Assembly: GCF_002746455.1 (NCBI RefSeq)
Contig: NZ_NWUW01000012.1
Span: forward strand, 87,028 to 151,027
Direction of reading: 5' to 3'
Length of the DNA: 64,000 nucleotides
Source of the DNA: Bacillus fungorum
GTDB lineage: Bacteria; Bacillota; Bacilli; Bacillales; Bacillaceae_G
The notes under the pieces are model-generated. The model worked only from the letters and a program-made list of their open reading frames with translations, made no database searches and was not told the DNA's origin. This document shows positions 9,225 to 17,955 of this stretch, piece after piece; positions within the stretch are counted from its first letter, which is position 1, and each line of letters starts with the position of its first letter. The position numbers were made by a program, and so were the translations under genes.

Positions 9225-10244
9225 GTGAGCTCGAAATATATGATCGGTGTAGATATTGGAACAACTAGTACAAAATCCGTTTTGTTTTCGATTGATGGAT
9301 CAGTTATTGCGAATCATGGGATTGAATATCCCTTATATTCTCCTACGTCGGAAATAGCAAAACAAGATCCAGAAGAAATCTTTCAAGCGGTAATACATAC
9401 GATTAAAGAAGTTGTGCGATCAAGTAATGTACAGCCGGTTGATATTTTTTGTGTTTCTTTTAGCTCGGCCATGCATAGTGTCATTGCTGTGGATGAAAAG
9501 GGGAATCCGTTAACGAGATGTATTACTTGGGCAGATAATAGAAGCGCAAGCTGGGCAGAGAAAATAAAAAATGATATGAATGGTCATGAAATTTATTTGC
9601 GTACTGGCACACCAATTCATCCTATGTCACCACTTTCGAAATTAGTTTGGCTTAAGAATGAGCATGGGAAGCGCTTAGGAAAAGATCCATATGAAGTGCT
9701 TACGGAAATAGCAGCAAAAGTGAATCCTGGATCTGATGGTTTATTATTTCATCCGTATTTAGCGGGCGAAAGAGCTCCTTTATGGAATGCCAATGCACGA
9801 GGGTCTTTCTTTGGACTTGGGTTGCATCATAAGAAAGAACATCTTATTCGTGCTGTTTTAGAAGGGATCATGTATAACTTGTATACAGTTCTTCTTGCTT
9901 TAAAAGAGCTCATTGGTGAACCGAAAAAAATTCAAGCGACAGGTGGTTTTGCAAGGTCCGAACTTTGGAGACAGATGATGGCGGATATTTTTCATCAAGA
10001 TGTATATGTTCCCGAAAGTTTCGAAAGCTCATGCTTAGGAGCTGCTATCCTTGGATTATATAGTTTAGGTGAAATAAATACATTACACGTAGTTTCTGAA
10101 ATGGTAGGTGCAAATTTTTATCATGAGCCAAACATGGAAAGTGTGGAGAAATATAAAGATTTAACACCAATCTATATTCGTTTGTCCCGTCACTTGGAAG
10201 AAGAATATGAAAGTGTAGCAGCTTTTCAGAAAAAGTGGGTTTAG
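9225..10244 (+). pseudogene. gntK: Gluconokinase with a large internal in-frame deletion
   Basis: 339 aa against about 510 for FGGY gluconokinases. The N-terminus is normal (MIGVDIGTTSTKSVLFSIDG, then MSPLSKLVWLKNEH at about residues 145-155). The sequence then jumps to GKRLGKDPYEVLTEIAAKV, which in full-length family members lies about 165 residues later, and continues normally (LAGERAPLW, GGFARSELWRQMMADIFHQ). The missing block contains the GA(S/N)DG catalytic base region and the GTSGAIR phosphate-binding loop, so kinase activity is very unlikely. The reading frame is kept. The start is GTG after AAAGGGG. No gntP or gntR is next to it. Deletion is inferred from family knowledge. Confidence 0.85.
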
Positions 10245-10373
10245 AGGCTATTTGGCAGAAAAATATGGTAACTTATAAAGAGGCACTCAAGTTTTTTAGA
10301 TGTTCTTTCAAAAAATAGTTTAAGATTGTTCCGTAAAAAGTATAAGGAATAAACACTATAGGGAGAGAGGGTT

Positions 10374-11441
10374 ATGAAAATGACGGATAACAAAGAGTTT
10401 ATTGGATATGTTGGAACTTATACGAAAGAAAATAGTGAAGGAATATATAAGTTTACTTTAGACACAGAAGCAAAGAAAATTAGTAATGTAACACTTGCGG
10501 CCAAGCTGGACAACCCTACATATGTAACGATTAATCGAAATAATGAATACCTCTATTCCGTTGTTAAGGAAGGCGAATCTGGTGGTGTAGCTACTTATTC
10601 GATTGACAGTCATACTGGAAAATTAAAGGCGGGAAATAGACAAGTAGTAGAAGGTGCTTCTCCTTGTCATGTGAGTGTTGATAGTGGAAGTCATACGGTA
10701 GTTACAGCGAATTACCATAAAGGAACGATTGAGTCTTTCGTAATAAATGAAGAAAATGGAACTATAAATCCTGCCACATCTATTATGAGGCATAAAGGTT
10801 CAGGTCCAAATAAAGAAAGACAAGAAAAACCACATGCACATTATGCGGGATATACTCCTGATGAAAAGTATGTAGTTGGCGTTGATTTAGGAATTGATAA
10901 ATTAATTACGTATGAAATAAAAGATAGTACATTAATAGAAGTGAATAGCTTATCCGTAAATCCAGGGAGTGGTCCGAGACATATTACCTTTCATCCGAAT
11001 GGAAAATATGCCTATGTGATGACGGAGCTTAGTTCAGAGGTTATTGTGTTAACATATAATCCAGCAGAAGGAGCATTTACAGAATTACAGTATATTTCTA
11101 CCGTTCCAGAAGAATTTGATGGAAATAATCAAGGAAGTGCGATTCATATTTCTTCTGACGGCCGCTTTGCATATGCAGGTAATCGTGGTCATAATAGTAT
11201 TGCTGTTTTCAGCGTGGATCAAAATTCAGGTCAGCTTACATTTGTGGAACATACATCTACAGAAGGAAATTGGCCGAGGGATTTTGTATTAGATCCTACT
11301 GAAAAGTTCCTTGTTACTACAAATGAAAAGTCACATAATCTCGTGCTATTTTCAAGAAATGAAACAACAGGGAAGCTAACTCTTTTACAATCTGATGTTG
11401 TTGTACCAGAGCCTGTTTGTGTGAAGTTTCTGAATGTTTAA
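10374..11441 (+). CDS. pgl: 6-phosphogluconolactonase (YkgB-type beta-propeller)
   Basis: 355-aa lactonase of the seven-bladed propeller family (YkgB), unrelated to the NagB-like Pgl. Blade motifs repeat through the protein: YVGTYT, GPRHITFHPNGKYAYVMTEL, DGRFAYAGNRGHNSIAVF, NWPRDFVLDPTEKFLVTTN. It hydrolyses 6-phosphogluconolactone between Zwf and Gnd, completing the oxidative branch encoded just upstream. The first ATG follows GAGAGAGGG; a second ATG two codons later is possible. A very strong palindromic terminator follows. Confidence 0.9.
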   Translation: MKMTDNKEFIGYVGTYTKENSEGIYKFTLDTEAKKISNVTLAAKLDNPTYVTINRNNEYLYSVVKEGESGGVATYSIDSHTGKLKAGNRQVVEGASPCHVSVDSGSHTVVTANYHKGTIESFVINEENGTINPATSIMRHKGSGPNKERQEKPHAHYAGYTPDEKYVVGVDLGIDKLITYEIKDSTLIEVNSLSVNPGSGPRHITFHPNGKYAYVMTELSSEVIVLTYNPAEGAFTELQYISTVPEEFDGNNQGSAIHISSDGRFAYAGNRGHNSIAVFSVDQNSGQLTFVEHTSTEGNWPRDFVLDPTEKFLVTTNEKSHNLVLFSRNETTGKLTLLQSDVVVPEPVCVKFLNV

Positions 11442-11513
11442 CTTGTACTGAAGTTCAATGCACATAGGGATGTCGTTATTTGTCGGTAAGTCGATATAAT
11501 TGTACATACTCAA

Positions 11514-11557
11514 AAACAGTAAAAAGCAAAGCGATCTCGCTTTGCTTTTTACTGTTT
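11514..11557. terminator. Bidirectional palindromic terminator
   Basis: About 20-bp perfect inverted repeat (AAACAGTAAAAAGC... with its complement) ending in TTTCTTTTT on the plus strand. It ends pgl, and the stop codon of the convergent 58-aa gene lies inside its right arm. Confidence 0.9.
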
Positions 11558-11725
11558 CTTTTTCGGTCTACGCACCAATTCGCCACCGCAGTTTGGACAA
11601 ACGTTTTCTCTTTCTTCTGTACATGGTGCGCAAAATGTACATTCATACACGCAAATGTAAGCTTCAGAATTTGGTTTGAGGGATTGATCGCAAATTTGAC
11701 AGTTTGTTTTCATTTGTAGTGCCAT
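11549..11725 (-). CDS. DUF1272-type small zinc-ribbon protein
   Basis: 58 aa. Three paired cysteine motifs, CQIC, CTFCAPC and CPNC, form a small zinc-ribbon/treble-clef pattern matching the DUF1272 family, and it ends in a basic tail (RRPKKKQ). Function is unknown; metal binding is likely. AAGGAG precedes the ATG at 11725. The last codons and stop lie within the terminator palindrome shared with pgl, so the gene and terminator are constrained together. Confidence 0.85.
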   Translation of the reverse strand: MALQMKTNCQICDQSLKPNSEAYICVYECTFCAPCTEERENVCPNCGGELVRRPKKKQ

Positions 11726-11919
11726 AGTAATTCTCCTTTTATTTGAAAATTTATAATTTAATTATAATTCATTAGATAGAATTAGTCTTTTTCAATTGAA
11801 AGGAAATCGAATGATAAATTTGTGATTTGAAATGAAAGATGCCAATTTATTTTAAAATTGATTATTTAGTGCAGTTGGAATATTATGAAATAGTCAAAAG
11901 ACAACAGGGGGTATACATT

Positions 11920-12726
11920 TTGACTAATTATAACGATCATTTAAAAGCAAACTGCGAAAAATGCTTCGGTCTATGCTGTGTGGCGTTGCCATTCGCAGCA
12001 TCGGTAGATTTTGCGGTGAATAAAGATGGTGGGAAGCCATGTTCTCATTTACAGTCAGATTTTAAATGTAGCATACATAAAAATCTTAGAGGAAAAGGTT
12101 ATAAAGGTTGTACAGTATTTGAGTGTTTTGGCGCTGGACAGAAGATTTCTCAAGTGACATTTAACGGGATTGATTGGCGGAAAGATGCTAAGCATGCGAG
12201 AAAAATGTATGATGCTTTTCCAGTTATGCATCAGCTTCATGAAATGCTTTGGTATTTGAATGAGGCTATTTTATTGAAGGCAACACAATCGATCCATAAA
12301 GAATTAAGTAAAGCAATTGAAAAGACTGAGCATCTGTCCAATTTAAGTCCAGATGAGTTAATGAAAATCAATGTTCCATTACACAGAGCGGAAGTGAACA
12401 TTCTCCTTTTAGAAACGAGCGAATTAGTATGGAAGGAAATGAATGCGACGCGTAAGAAACGAATCATTCACCGCGGGGCAGACCTGATGGGAGCAAATCT
12501 GAAGAAGAAAGATTTGCAAGGTGCGAATTTAAGAGGAGCATACTTAATTGCGGCTAACTTAAATGGAGCAGATCTTATTGGAGCAGATTTGCGAGATGCA
12601 GATATCCGTGGGGCCGATTTTACAAATAGTATTTTTCTGACGCAAGTTCAAGTTAATGCGGCAAGAGGGGACAAACATACGAAATTGCCGAAATTGTTGT
12701 CCCGTCCATCGCATTGGAGTGTGTAA
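11920..12726 (+). CDS. Pentapeptide-repeat protein with Cys-rich N-terminus (OxrB-like)
   Basis: 268 aa. The N-terminal half (residues 1-100) carries a Cys-rich, probably metal-binding region: CEKCFGLCC, CSHLQ, CSIH, GCTVFECFG. The C-terminal third has A(D/N)LxG-type pentapeptide repeats (GADLMGANLKKKDLQGANLR, then ANLNGADLIGADLRDADIRG) forming a right-handed beta-helix. The layout resembles proteins annotated as oxetanocin A resistance OxrB. Resistance is not shown by the sequence. AGGGGG precedes the TTG start; the frame is open 27 codons upstream without a site. A strong terminator follows. Confidence 0.8.
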   Translation: MTNYNDHLKANCEKCFGLCCVALPFAASVDFAVNKDGGKPCSHLQSDFKCSIHKNLRGKGYKGCTVFECFGAGQKISQVTFNGIDWRKDAKHARKMYDAFPVMHQLHEMLWYLNEAILLKATQSIHKELSKAIEKTEHLSNLSPDELMKINVPLHRAEVNILLLETSELVWKEMNATRKKRIIHRGADLMGANLKKKDLQGANLRGAYLIAANLNGADLIGADLRDADIRGADFTNSIFLTQVQVNAARGDKHTKLPKLLSRPSHWSV

Positions 12727-12738
12727 AGAGTGTATACG

Positions 12739-12774
12739 AACAGGCAGAGATTCTTAATCTCTGCCTGTTTTTTA
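12739..12774 (+). terminator. Terminator after the pentapeptide gene
   Basis: Perfect 14-bp stem (12739-12752 with 12756-12769) followed by T-run. It overlaps the end of the convergent exporter gene. Confidence 0.9.
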
Positions 12775-13656
12775 TTTCTTTTCAAAAGTAGTAATGAAAA
12801 CGCTACATATAATAAGAATACCGCCAATAAAAAAGTTACTATTTACTGTCTCATTTAAGAGTAACCAGCCAAGTAACGATCCGACGATAGGTTGGAAGAA
12901 GAAAAATAAGGAGCCGATGCTTGCATCTATTAATTCTAATCCTTTATTCCAAAGGAAAAATGCACCTGCCGTTGATATGATTCCTAAATATAATACGCCT
13001 AGTATTACGTACGTATTTACGGTTCCGATAGAGGCTGCTTGTAGTTCCCATATCATAAAAGGTGTAATAAAAAAGAGTGAAAAGAATATGGCGTACGTTG
13101 TAATAACTAAAGATGAAAATTGGGCTGAAGCAATCTTTACATAAACGGATAGTAAAGCCCACGTAATAGCGGCTCCAATTAATATAATTGTACCGATAAA
13201 ATAGGAGCCAATTTCAATATCCCATCCGATTACGATAATGACGCCGATTGTCGCTATAATAGTAGATAGAAGTCTACGAGCAGTTAATTTTTCTTTTAAA
13301 ATGAGCGCTGCAAATATAACCATAAATGCCGGAGTGGCTGATGTAACTAAAGAGCCTGTATGAGCGTCCGATAATTTTGTTCCGATAAATTGACATGTGA
13401 TCGAAATAAAATATCCGATAAATCCAATCCAAGCAAATAAGATCCAATCTTTTTTATGAATGGTTACTTTTTTCTTTTGCTTTTTCTCAGCTATTTTCAA
13501 AATCAAATACAAAACTACAAAAGCGATAATAAAGCGTAGCCAAACGAGTGTAAGCGGTGGGATAAAATCGAGTACATATTTGCTAACAACATACATACCG
13601 CCCCATATACTAGCTGCTAGTGATAAGCATATAGCTCCTAAAATTGTTTGTCTCAT
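12772..13656 (-). CDS. EamA/DMT-superfamily exporter
   Basis: 294 aa with ten predicted membrane helices in two EamA repeats (about 1-140 and 150-290). Signature stretches are GGMYVVSKYVL near the start, and ISTAGAFFLWNKGLE and FFFQPIVGSLLGWLLLNE in the second repeat. Such transporters export metabolites, amino acids or drugs; the substrate is unknown. GGAGGT lies seven bases before the ATG, but this ribosome binding site can be base-paired within a leader (13654-13809) that looks like an erm-type translational attenuator. That would make expression inducible, perhaps by an inhibitor that stalls ribosomes, and fits an efflux role. Confidence 0.9.
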   Translation of the reverse strand: MRQTILGAICLSLAASIWGGMYVVSKYVLDFIPPLTLVWLRFIIAFVVLYLILKIAEKKQKKKVTIHKKDWILFAWIGFIGYFISITCQFIGTKLSDAHTGSLVTSATPAFMVIFAALILKEKLTARRLLSTIIATIGVIIVIGWDIEIGSYFIGTIILIGAAITWALLSVYVKIASAQFSSLVITTYAIFFSLFFITPFMIWELQAASIGTVNTYVILGVLYLGIISTAGAFFLWNKGLELIDASIGSLFFFFQPIVGSLLGWLLLNETVNSNFFIGGILIICSVFITTFEKK

Positions 13657-13809
13657 GAAGTGTACCTCCGTCTATTTTTAGGGTAATCGTAGTTTCCCTA
13701 AGACGAGGCAAAATGTATTTGTTAGATGAATGCCCGTCTTAGTTTATAGACGGCTTACAGGTTGATCGTTTTCGAATGAAGTGTTGTAGTACATGTGTGC
13801 AGTCCTCCT
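13654..13809 (-). promoter_or_regulatory. Putative erm/cat-like translational attenuator upstream of the DMT exporter
   Basis: Reading the minus strand 5' to 3': a strong AAGGAGGA site, a 16-codon ORF, then four segments. S1 CCGTCTAT (13746-13753, last codons of the leader ORF), S2 CTAAGACGGGC (13732-13742), S3 GCCTCGTCTTAG (13698-13709), S4 ATAGACGGAGG (13665-13675, containing the exporter's ribosome binding site). S1 pairs S2 (6 bp) and S3 pairs S4 (8 bp with one bulge, extended inward by TTAGGG/CCCTAA), hiding GGAGG. The alternative S2:S3 helix (11 bp, one bulge) would free it. No T-run follows, so control would be at translation. Confidence 0.7.
13744..13794 (-). CDS. Leader peptide MYYNTSFENDQPVSRL of the exporter
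   Basis: A 16-aa ORF with a near-consensus AAGGAGGA site nine bases upstream. Its last two codons and stop form segment S1 of the attenuator, so a ribosome stalled in the second half of the peptide would open the S1:S2 helix. This placement is the same logic as ErmC-type leader peptides. The stalling signal is not evident from the residues. Confidence 0.6.
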   Translation of the reverse strand: MYYNTSFENDQPVSRL

Positions 13810-14012
13810 TCATATTTTATAATTATATTATAACTTAATTTTCAGTTTATTGAGGTGTTTCTTTAGAAAACTTAAATGGTGGTTGTCTAAGAAAGCATAG
13901 TCTATGGTAGAAAAACATATTTTTTAAATAAAAGAAACCAATTACATAAGTGATAAATATATTAAGAGTAGGATGAAAAAATAGATTAATAGAGAAAGAG
14001 GAGGAGATTTAT

Positions 14013-14774
14013 ATTACTACAACCGTTATATCTCATTTTTACAATGAAGAGTATTTATTGCCGTGGTGGCTTATGCATCATACGAAACTGTTTGATCATG
14101 GTATTTTAATTAATAAAGGTTCAACAGATCGCTCAGTTGAAATTTGTAAACAATTTGCACCGCATTGGGAAGTGCGCGATTCTGCACATCCAGAGTTTGA
14201 TGCGATAGTGACAGATCATGAAGTAATGAGGGTGGAGCAAGAAGTAGAAGGTTGGAAAATGATTTTAAATACGACTGAGTTTCTTTGTGTGCAAGATAAA
14301 AATCAATTTTGGAAATCACTTGATGAATTGGGAGGGAGGATGTATTGGCTGGGGGGGCTTATTATGGTCGATGATCTTAACTATAATTATCCGGACCTTA
14401 ACTTTGGAGTACCTTTAATGAAACAGCGATTTCACGGTTATTTACCAGAAGATTGGCCGTTATGGAGAAGAGGTAGATTTATTCATAATCATGAACACGG
14501 AAGTTATACGGTTGGAAGACATTTCTCAGCACATGAATCTATGATTTATCCGCCACTTGCGTGTATTGCATGGTTTGGTTTCAGCCCTTGGAACGATGCG
14601 ATGAGAAAGAGGAAATTACAAATTGGTCCGACTCTATCAGAAGCTAGTAAGCAAGGGGGGATGGGAACGCATCATATTATTACACCTGAAAAATTAGAAG
14701 AATGGTATAAAGATTTAGCAAGAGGGACGAAGGATTTACGTTTTAGTGATGCATATCGTTATGTTTTTTTATAA
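14013..14774 (+). CDS. Glycosyltransferase family 2-like protein with a non-canonical or lost start
   Basis: 253 aa if read from AUU at 14013. The N-terminal ITTTVISHFYNEEYLLPWWL has the hydrophobic strand plus NEE of GT-A glycosyltransferases; later INKGSTDRSVEIC resembles the DxSTD-type loop, though in degenerate form. AGGAGGAG (13999-14006) sits exactly eight bases before ATT, and no ATG/GTG lies near; the next candidate is a TTG 15 codons in. Either AUU initiates or one G was lost from TATGATT. The end overlaps the convergent reductase gene by 32 bp. The neighbouring spore-sugar operon suggests glycan assembly. A decayed paralogue is at 18849-19208. Confidence 0.65.
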   Translation: MTTTVISHFYNEEYLLPWWLMHHTKLFDHGILINKGSTDRSVEICKQFAPHWEVRDSAHPEFDAIVTDHEVMRVEQEVEGWKMILNTTEFLCVQDKNQFWKSLDELGGRMYWLGGLIMVDDLNYNYPDLNFGVPLMKQRFHGYLPEDWPLWRRGRFIHNHEHGSYTVGRHFSAHESMIYPPLACIAWFGFSPWNDAMRKRKLQIGPTLSEASKQGGMGTHHIITPEKLEEWYKDLARGTKDLRFSDAYRYVFL

Positions 14775-15666
14775 ATGATTCCCACCATAAAATTGTTTCT
14801 TCGATTCCTGTATTTAGATTGTATGTTGGTTTCCAGTTTACTTCAGTTTTTAAACGTTCTACATTAACGCCGACAAATAAAGGTTCATCTTTAGAGAAAG
14901 GGATCGCACCTAGTTTAATTAAATGTTCTTTTCCCATCTTTTTAGCAATGATAGATGCCAATTCTTTAATTTGTACAGATTGACCAGAAGCGATATTGAT
15001 TGTGCCTGTAACGTTGTGTTCCAATATTGTTACGAGAGCGTCAGCGACGTCACTCACATGGAGGAAATCTCTTGATTGTTTTCCATGTGTACATAGTGCT
15101 TCCTCATTTTTTAATAAGGAAGTGATGATATTAGAAACGAGTCGATTACCTTGTTCGTAAGGGCCGTACATATGAAAGATTCGGCCCCAACACATGCTGA
15201 GACCGGTTTGTTGTGCATACGTTTGTAGCCAGGAGTGCAGTGCATTTTTACATAATGAATACGGAGTTTTATAGGAAAGAAGTGGTGAATCTTCAGACAA
15301 TACGCCATTAAACCATTCATATTCTGCGCCAGTACCTGCAACAATGACGCGCTCCCCGCCGCATGTTGTGAAGTGTTGAATTAATGAAATACTGGACTGG
15401 AGCCAATAGTAATTATTAATTGATACATAGCATGATGGCGGCACTGCTTCCCAAGCAAGATGGATAAGATGACTTGGCTTAATATCATAAATAAATTTTT
15501 TTACTTCGTTATTGCGAAGTAAGTTTACTTTATACCAATGGCAAGGAAGATGAGAGGGTTTGTTTGTATTATACGTGGCGTGAACTTCATAGCCCTTTTG
15601 CATAAGTGAATGTACAACATATTTACCTATCCAGCCACTACCACCTGTTACAACAACTTTCTTCAT
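14743..15666 (-). CDS. CDP-3-C-methyl-6-deoxyhexose 4-reductase (SDR epimerase/dehydratase family)
   Basis: 307-aa extended SDR. Rossmann motif VTGGSGWIGK at the N-terminus and YSLCK as the YxxxK catalytic pair; THGKQSRDFLHVSDVADAL is the usual sugar-nucleotide dehydratase/epimerase stretch. It is the last gene of a four-gene operon and overlaps the methyltransferase by 4 bp (ATGA-type). A characterised operon of the same four activities in B. cereus makes CDP-cereose, with the last enzyme reducing the 4-keto group; I assign the role by order and family. The stereochemistry of the product cannot be read from sequence. Confidence 0.8.
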   Translation of the reverse strand: MKKVVVTGGSGWIGKYVVHSLMQKGYEVHATYNTNKPSHLPCHWYKVNLLRNNEVKKFIYDIKPSHLIHLAWEAVPPSCYVSINNYYWLQSSISLIQHFTTCGGERVIVAGTGAEYEWFNGVLSEDSPLLSYKTPYSLCKNALHSWLQTYAQQTGLSMCWGRIFHMYGPYEQGNRLVSNIITSLLKNEEALCTHGKQSRDFLHVSDVADALVTILEHNVTGTINIASGQSVQIKELASIIAKKMGKEHLIKLGAIPFSKDEPLFVGVNVERLKTEVNWKPTYNLNTGIEETILWWESFIKKHNDMHH

Positions 15667-16886
15667 GGTTCAATCACCTCAACTTCTGGAACCGTCACTA
15701 AAAATTTACCGCCCCATTCACGAATGAAAGAGCATTCCTTCATAATTTCGTCTTTCAAATTCCAAGGAAGTATGAGAATATAATCAGGTTTTGTACGTTT
15801 TATTTCTTCTGGAGATTTTATTGGAATACGAGTTCCTGGTAAAAGAAGATTTTGTTTGTGAGGATTTTTATCTACTGTATAAGCTAGAAATGCTTTACCT
15901 ATCCCGCAATAATTTAAAAGGGTGTTTCCTTTAGCGGGTGCACCGTAACCGATAATTTGTTTCTTTAAAGTTTTTGCTTCAATGAAAAACTTTAAAATGT
16001 CTATTTTCAATTGTTCCACTCGTTTTGAGAAAAGGAGGTAGCAATCTAATGTATCTAGCCCGTGGTCGACTTCTTTTTGGATTAATTTTGTAACGTTAGA
16101 ATGGATAGTAGATTGGGCATTTAGATGGTTTATAAAAATACGCAATGATCCACCGTGCGTTGAAAGTTCTTCTACATCGACAATTTGTAAATGATGATGA
16201 GCTAAAATTTTTTGAAGGCTTATAAGTGAGAAATAGGAGAAGTGCTCATGGTAGATCGTATCAAACTGTTTAAAGGATATGAGGTTTAATAAGTGCGGAA
16301 ATTCAATTGTTATCGTGCCATCTTGTTTTAATAACGTTTTTAAACCAGCGACAAAATCATGTAAGTTCGGGACGTGTGCTAATACGTTATTTGCGACGAT
16401 TAAATCAGCTTGTGGTAACTTTTTTGCTAAGTCATTGCTGAAAAAATTCACTTCAGTAGGAATTCCTTTTCGGATAGCGATTTCTGCTACATTTTTTGCT
16501 GGTTCAATTCCTAACGTTTCGATATTTTCTTTTTGAAAGTATTGTAATAAGTACCCGTCGTTACTCGCGATTTCAATCACTTTCGAATGGTTTGTTAAGT
16601 TGAAACGCTTCATAGCCATTTCTACATATTGCTTAGCGTGTAGTAGCCAACTGGAGGAGTAAGAGCTAAAGTATAAATAGTCATGAAAAATATTGTGCGG
16701 AGATTCAAATTCATCTAATTGTACAAGTAAACAAGAGTGACAAACAAACGTGTGCAGCGGATAAAATGGTTCCATTTTATATGAGTTTTCTGGAGCTACA
16801 AATGAGTTAGCGAGAGGAGAAACACCTAAATCTAAAAAAGTATTTGTTAGTAATGTGTGGCAAAAACGGCATTTTTTCTGTTCCAT
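15663..16886 (-). CDS. SAM-dependent sugar 3-C-methyltransferase (TylCIII-like)
   Basis: 407 aa with the layout of NDP-hexose C-methyltransferases. The N-terminal zinc-binding part has CRFCHTLL and CHSC; the SAM domain has VIEIASNDGYLLQYF and FDTIYHEHFSYFS (a Tyr/His-rich catalytic stretch); the C-terminal domain has IGYGAPAKGNTLLNYCGI. It would methylate C-3 of the CDP-4-keto-6-deoxyhexose made by RfbG. It lies 12 bp behind rfbG and overlaps the reductase gene. Assignment to the cereose pathway rests on matching order with the published B. cereus operon. Confidence 0.88.
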   Translation of the reverse strand: MEQKKCRFCHTLLTNTFLDLGVSPLANSFVAPENSYKMEPFYPLHTFVCHSCLLVQLDEFESPHNIFHDYLYFSSYSSSWLLHAKQYVEMAMKRFNLTNHSKVIEIASNDGYLLQYFQKENIETLGIEPAKNVAEIAIRKGIPTEVNFFSNDLAKKLPQADLIVANNVLAHVPNLHDFVAGLKTLLKQDGTITIEFPHLLNLISFKQFDTIYHEHFSYFSLISLQKILAHHHLQIVDVEELSTHGGSLRIFINHLNAQSTIHSNVTKLIQKEVDHGLDTLDCYLLFSKRVEQLKIDILKFFIEAKTLKKQIIGYGAPAKGNTLLNYCGIGKAFLAYTVDKNPHKQNLLLPGTRIPIKSPEEIKRTKPDYILILPWNLKDEIMKECSFIREWGGKFLVTVPEVEVIEP

Positions 16887-16898
16887 TCTATAGCCCCC

Positions 16899-17954
16899 TT
16901 ATAGATTTTTGAATGCATCGATTTGTTGTCGCGTGAAAGATTCCATATTTTCACCAGATGCATATTTTTTGTACCAATCAACAGTCCAAGCGATAGAATT
17001 ATCTGTTGATAACTTAGGAGTCCACCCGAGTTTATTTACTGCTTTTGTACTATTGAGTGTTAAAATTGGTGATTCGTAAGGAGTATTTGTATGAGGAGAA
17101 AGGATTGTTAGTGGTTTATTCCATAATTTCATTATAGATTGAATGACATCATGAACTGTTTTGTTAGGTTCATTCATCGGGCCGAAATTCCACGCTGTTG
17201 CATATTCGGCGTCTTTCCAAAGTGTTTCAGCTAAAAGGATATAGCCATATAAAGGATCTAATACGTGTTGCCACGGGCGAATAGCGTGTTTGTTTCTAAT
17301 ATTTAACGTATCATCTTGTAAATATGCACGAATGACATCTGGGAATAATCGGTCTTTTGCCCAATCACCACCACCGATGACGTTACCTGCTCTTACTGAG
17401 GCAAGGTTAAGAGTGTTAGTGCGAAAGAATGATTTTTGATAGGATGTTGCAACTAGCTCAGCACAAGCTTTACTAGCACTATAAGGATCGAAACCTCCTA
17501 GTCGGTCAGTTTCTACGAATGCCCGATTACCGCTCCCGTCATTTTCATAGCATTTATCACTTGTAACATTAATGATGCAACGTATACTTTCTATATGTTT
17601 TGCCGCTTCTAATACGTGAACAGTACCTAAAACATTCGTTTTAAATGTTTCGATAGGATTTTTGTATGAAGTGGTGACGATTGGCTGGGCTGCTAAATGA
17701 AATATCATATCAGGTTTATGCTGCATAATAGCATGAAATAAAGAATTGTAATCTGTAATATCACCGTTAATTGTCATGCACTCTTTTGCTACGTTACCTT
17801 GTTCAAAAAGGTTAGGGGTGGATGGGGGATGAGAAGAATAGCCAACTACTTCTGCGCCTAAAGAAGTTAAGAAAAGGGTGAGCCATGAGCCTTTAAAGCC
17901 AGTATGTCCCGTAATAAATACTTTTTTCTTATTCCAAAAAGATGATGAAGTCAT
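16899..17954 (-). CDS. rfbG: CDP-glucose 4,6-dehydratase
   Basis: 351 aa. GHTGFKGSWL is the distinctive Rossmann motif of this enzyme, NVTSDKCYEN precedes the catalytic site and YSASKACAE carries YxxxK; RPWQHVLDPLYGY is also typical. It makes CDP-4-keto-6-deoxy-glucose with bound NAD. The ATG at 17954 is one base after the rfbF stop codon, with GGAAGG inside rfbF; a longer frame entering rfbF is spurious. It is the second gene of the operon. Confidence 0.93.
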   Translation of the reverse strand: MTSSSFWNKKKVFITGHTGFKGSWLTLFLTSLGAEVVGYSSHPPSTPNLFEQGNVAKECMTINGDITDYNSLFHAIMQHKPDMIFHLAAQPIVTTSYKNPIETFKTNVLGTVHVLEAAKHIESIRCIINVTSDKCYENDGSGNRAFVETDRLGGFDPYSASKACAELVATSYQKSFFRTNTLNLASVRAGNVIGGGDWAKDRLFPDVIRAYLQDDTLNIRNKHAIRPWQHVLDPLYGYILLAETLWKDAEYATAWNFGPMNEPNKTVHDVIQSIMKLWNKPLTILSPHTNTPYESPILTLNSTKAVNKLGWTPKLSTDNSIAWTVDWYKKYASGENMESFTRQQIDAFKNL

Positions 17955-17955
17955 A

